In this document: positions 62,122 to 64,000 of the stretch, piece after piece | Numbering within the stretch: position 1 is the first letter of the stretch | How the letters are laid out: every line of letters starts with the position of its first letter | Source: Pseudanabaena sp. | GTDB taxonomy: Bacteria > Cyanobacteriota > Cyanobacteriia > Pseudanabaenales > Pseudanabaenaceae | Assembly (NCBI GenBank): GCA_003249015.1 | Contig: QBLS01000003.1 | Coordinates: forward strand, 193,586 to 257,585 | DNA: 64,000 nucleotides | Direction of reading: 5' to 3' | Position numbers and translations under genes: made by a program | Notes under the pieces: model-generated | Databases searched by the model: none | Told to the model about the DNA's origin: nothing | Seen by the model: the letters and a program-made list of their open reading frames with translations, nothing else

Positions 62122-62160
62122 GAAATAACGGTGTGCGGCAGAGTCGCACACCGTTATTTC
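62122..62160. terminator. Hairpin after the secreted-protein gene
   Basis: GAAATAACGGTGTGCG, GCAGAGT, CGCACACCGTTATTTC: perfect 16-bp stem. Confidence 0.7.
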
Positions 62161-62337
62161 TTGACCTCAAATATTGGCTCCCCCGCAGAGCGCAAAGCGC
62201 TGTAATATTAAAAACGTAAGCAATTATTGTGGTCTTAGTGTGTCTAAGCTGCGTAATATCTAGCGTTAATGCGTTGATGATGTAGAACGTAGCCGCAAAC
62301 TCTCCCGCTATAGGCACTGGTACATTTTTTAATCGTT

Positions 62338-63921
62338 ATGCCCAAAGTTCTCGTTTCTGACCCCATCGATCAAGTTGGTATCGATATTCTTTCTCAAGTT
62401 GCCACCGTTGACGTAAAAACGACCCTTAGTCCTGAAGAACTGATCCAAATTCTTCCCGACTACGATGCAATCATGATTCGCTCTGGGACAAAGCTCACCA
62501 AAGAAGCCGTTGAAGCTGGTAAGAACCTCAAGATCATCGGTCGTGCTGGTGTAGGGGTCGATAACGTGGATGTTCCTACCGCTACCCGTATGGGTATCGT
62601 GGTCGTCAACTCACCCGAAGGCAACACGATCGCAGCGGCTGAACATACCTTAGCGATGATGATGTCGCTATCGCGCTTTATCCCTGCGGCAAATTCGTCC
62701 CTCAAAGGTGGCAAGTGGGATCGCAAAAGCTTCACAGGGGTGGAAGTTTATAAAAAGACCCTTGGTATTCTCGGTCTAGGCAAAATTGGTTCCCATGTGG
62801 CGACAGTTGCTAAAGCTTTGGGAATGCGAATCCTTGCCTACGATCCATTCTTGACCGCAGAGCGTGCTGAAAAATTAGGCGTACATCTAGTAGAACTAGA
62901 AATTTTGCTGCGCGAAGCCGACTACATCACCTTACATTTGCCCAAGACCAAGGATACACAGCATTTGATCAATGCCGATCGCATTGCGATCATGAAAGAA
63001 GGCGTGCGGATCATTAACTGTGCTAGAGGTGGAATTATTGATGAAGTCGCCGTTGCTGGTGCCATCAAGAGTGGCAAAATCGCAGGGATCGCCCTTGATG
63101 TATTTGAAAATGAGCCATTGGAAGAAAGCTCTGGTTTACGAGAACTGGGAGCCAATGTAATCTTGACTCCTCACCTTGGCGCATCTACCGAAGAAGCCCA
63201 AACCAACGTGGCGGTAGACGTAGCTGAGCAAATTCGGGATGTGTTACTGGGTTTACCTGCGCGATCAGCAGTAAATATTCCTGGTCTACGTCCTGACGTA
63301 TGGCAAAAACTGAAGCCCTACTTACAGCTTTCAGAAATGCTCGGCAATCTGGTCGGTCAACTAGCAGGCGGACGAGTAGACACACTCAATGTCAAGCTGC
63401 AAGGTGAAATCGCCAACAGCGAAAGTCAACCCATTGTTGTAGCAGCCCTCAAAGGTCTGCTGTCTCCTGCTTTGCGTGAGCGCGTTAACTTTGTTAATGC
63501 CAGCATCGAAGCCAAAGAGCGCGGTATCCATGTCACCGAAACTCGTGATCCCTCAGTTGAGGACTACAGCGGCTCAATTCATCTGACTGCTCATGGTAGC
63601 CAAGGCGAACAGTCGGTTACAGGTGCATTGCTCGGCAAGTCGGAAATTCGCATTATCAGTATCAATGGCTTCCCGATTAACGTTGCGCCAACTCACTATA
63701 TGCTGCTGACTTTGCACCGCGATATGCCTGGGATCATTGGTCGCATTGGCTCCCTACTTGGCAATTTCAATGTCAACATTGCCAGTATGCAAGTCGGTCG
63801 CAGGATGGTGCGCGGCGAAGCGGTGATGGTCTTAAACATTGACGATCCTCTACCTAGCGGCTTGTTAGATGAAATTGTCCATATCCAAGGTGTAACTGAC
63901 GCTTTTGTGGTCAAGCTGTAG
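62338..63921 (+). CDS. serA: D-3-phosphoglycerate dehydrogenase
   Basis: 527 residues, the long cyanobacterial/plant form. NAD-binding GILGLGKIGSHVATVAKALG, NCARGGIIDEVAVAGAI, the Glu in DVFENEPLEE, and the catalytic His in ILTPHLGASTEEAQ are all present. An intervening domain and a C-terminal ACT domain follow (LLTLHRDMPGIIGRIGSLLG), which mediates serine feedback. First step of serine synthesis. Confidence 0.97.
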   Translation: MPKVLVSDPIDQVGIDILSQVATVDVKTTLSPEELIQILPDYDAIMIRSGTKLTKEAVEAGKNLKIIGRAGVGVDNVDVPTATRMGIVVVNSPEGNTIAAAEHTLAMMMSLSRFIPAANSSLKGGKWDRKSFTGVEVYKKTLGILGLGKIGSHVATVAKALGMRILAYDPFLTAERAEKLGVHLVELEILLREADYITLHLPKTKDTQHLINADRIAIMKEGVRIINCARGGIIDEVAVAGAIKSGKIAGIALDVFENEPLEESSGLRELGANVILTPHLGASTEEAQTNVAVDVAEQIRDVLLGLPARSAVNIPGLRPDVWQKLKPYLQLSEMLGNLVGQLAGGRVDTLNVKLQGEIANSESQPIVVAALKGLLSPALRERVNFVNASIEAKERGIHVTETRDPSVEDYSGSIHLTAHGSQGEQSVTGALLGKSEIRIISINGFPINVAPTHYMLLTLHRDMPGIIGRIGSLLGNFNVNIASMQVGRRMVRGEAVMVLNIDDPLPSGLLDEIVHIQGVTDAFVVKL

Positions 63922-63928
63922 AGTTATC

Positions 63929-64000
63929 GAGTGGCGGCGCGAAGCGTCCCACTCAGCTCATACAAAATAAAACCCAAGAAGTAAGTGGCGGCGCGAAGCG
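63929..64000. repeat. GGCGGCGCGAAGCG palindromes at the right edge
   Basis: GAGTGGCGGCGCGAAGCGTC with CCCACTC (63931-63955) is a diverged family-3 palindrome after serA. A second copy (GTAAGTGGCGGCGCGAAGCG) starts at 63981 and is cut by the window edge. Confidence 0.7.

Overview
The window looks like a chromosomal segment of a filamentous or unicellular cyanobacterium, most likely close to Pseudanabaena. The octamer GCGATCGC (HIP1) recurs throughout. The gene families are typically cyanobacterial: an FBT-family MFS carrier, a membrane M41-like protease without an AAA domain, a WD40 Ser/Thr kinase, a pentapeptide protein and hybrid kinase/GGDEF regulators. The 3' ends of many genes carry perfect hairpins. 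Species assignment is inference only; no rRNA or tRNA gene was recognised.

Layout. 1-1844: 5' part of a large FG-GAP/VCBS repeat protein (minus strand, running off the left edge). 1911-8594: a TIGR03032-like/GNAT/TPR fusion, a relic of an APS kinase, a VanY-type carboxypeptidase, an AT-rich acyltransferase, a VOC protein and an FBT carrier. 8889-13729: TPR lipoprotein-like secreted protein, msrP, alr and a GHL10 hydrolase. 13800-17382: two small toxin-antitoxin modules (RelE/ParE type and VapBC type), each bracketed by direct repeats, with a PP2C phosphatase between them. 17358-20655: REC-GGDEF plus hybrid histidine kinase operon. 21010-30091: housekeeping and cyanobacterial genes (proS, WD40 kinase, pgsA, M41-like, DUF3782 nuclease-like, pentapeptide, GspE/PilB ATPase). 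30135-32343: a nest of mobile elements (two MITE families, one intact IS630 copy with TA duplications, an IS200/IS605-like palindromic insert) around ogt. 32431-38513: SDR/LysR, alpha/beta hydrolase/TetR with clear operators, an OmpR regulator and a GST-like protein.

39373-49016 is a compact Wzx/Wzy-type exopolysaccharide operon. Its genes overlap at nearly every junction. It opens with an unusual 717-residue protein that joins Alg13-like, Alg14-like, STAS and polyprenyl-phosphate sugar transferase domains, so the first two sugar-transfer steps and a possible phospho-switch would sit in one chain. The export protein, Wzz-like protein, polymerase, GT4, flippase and GT2 follow.

49300-52368 is an AT-rich accessory island. 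It holds DUF1232, a possible permuted papain-fold protein and a NACHT STAND ATPase truncated by a palindromic repeat. It is followed by a second, broken copy of the 3' end of the GT2 gene, so the island lies between two copies of the same gene end. 52676-64000: ppsA, an AbiE-like type IV toxin-antitoxin pair, era, ccdA, a TSUP carrier, serA and two genes of unknown function.

Dispersed repeats are a main feature. A 128-bp MITE (family 1) has ends TATAGC/GCTATA. A 100-bp MITE (family 2) has ends matching those of the IS630 copy at 30315-31493. There is also a family of GGCGGCGC-GAA-GCGCCGCC palindromes at gene 3' ends.
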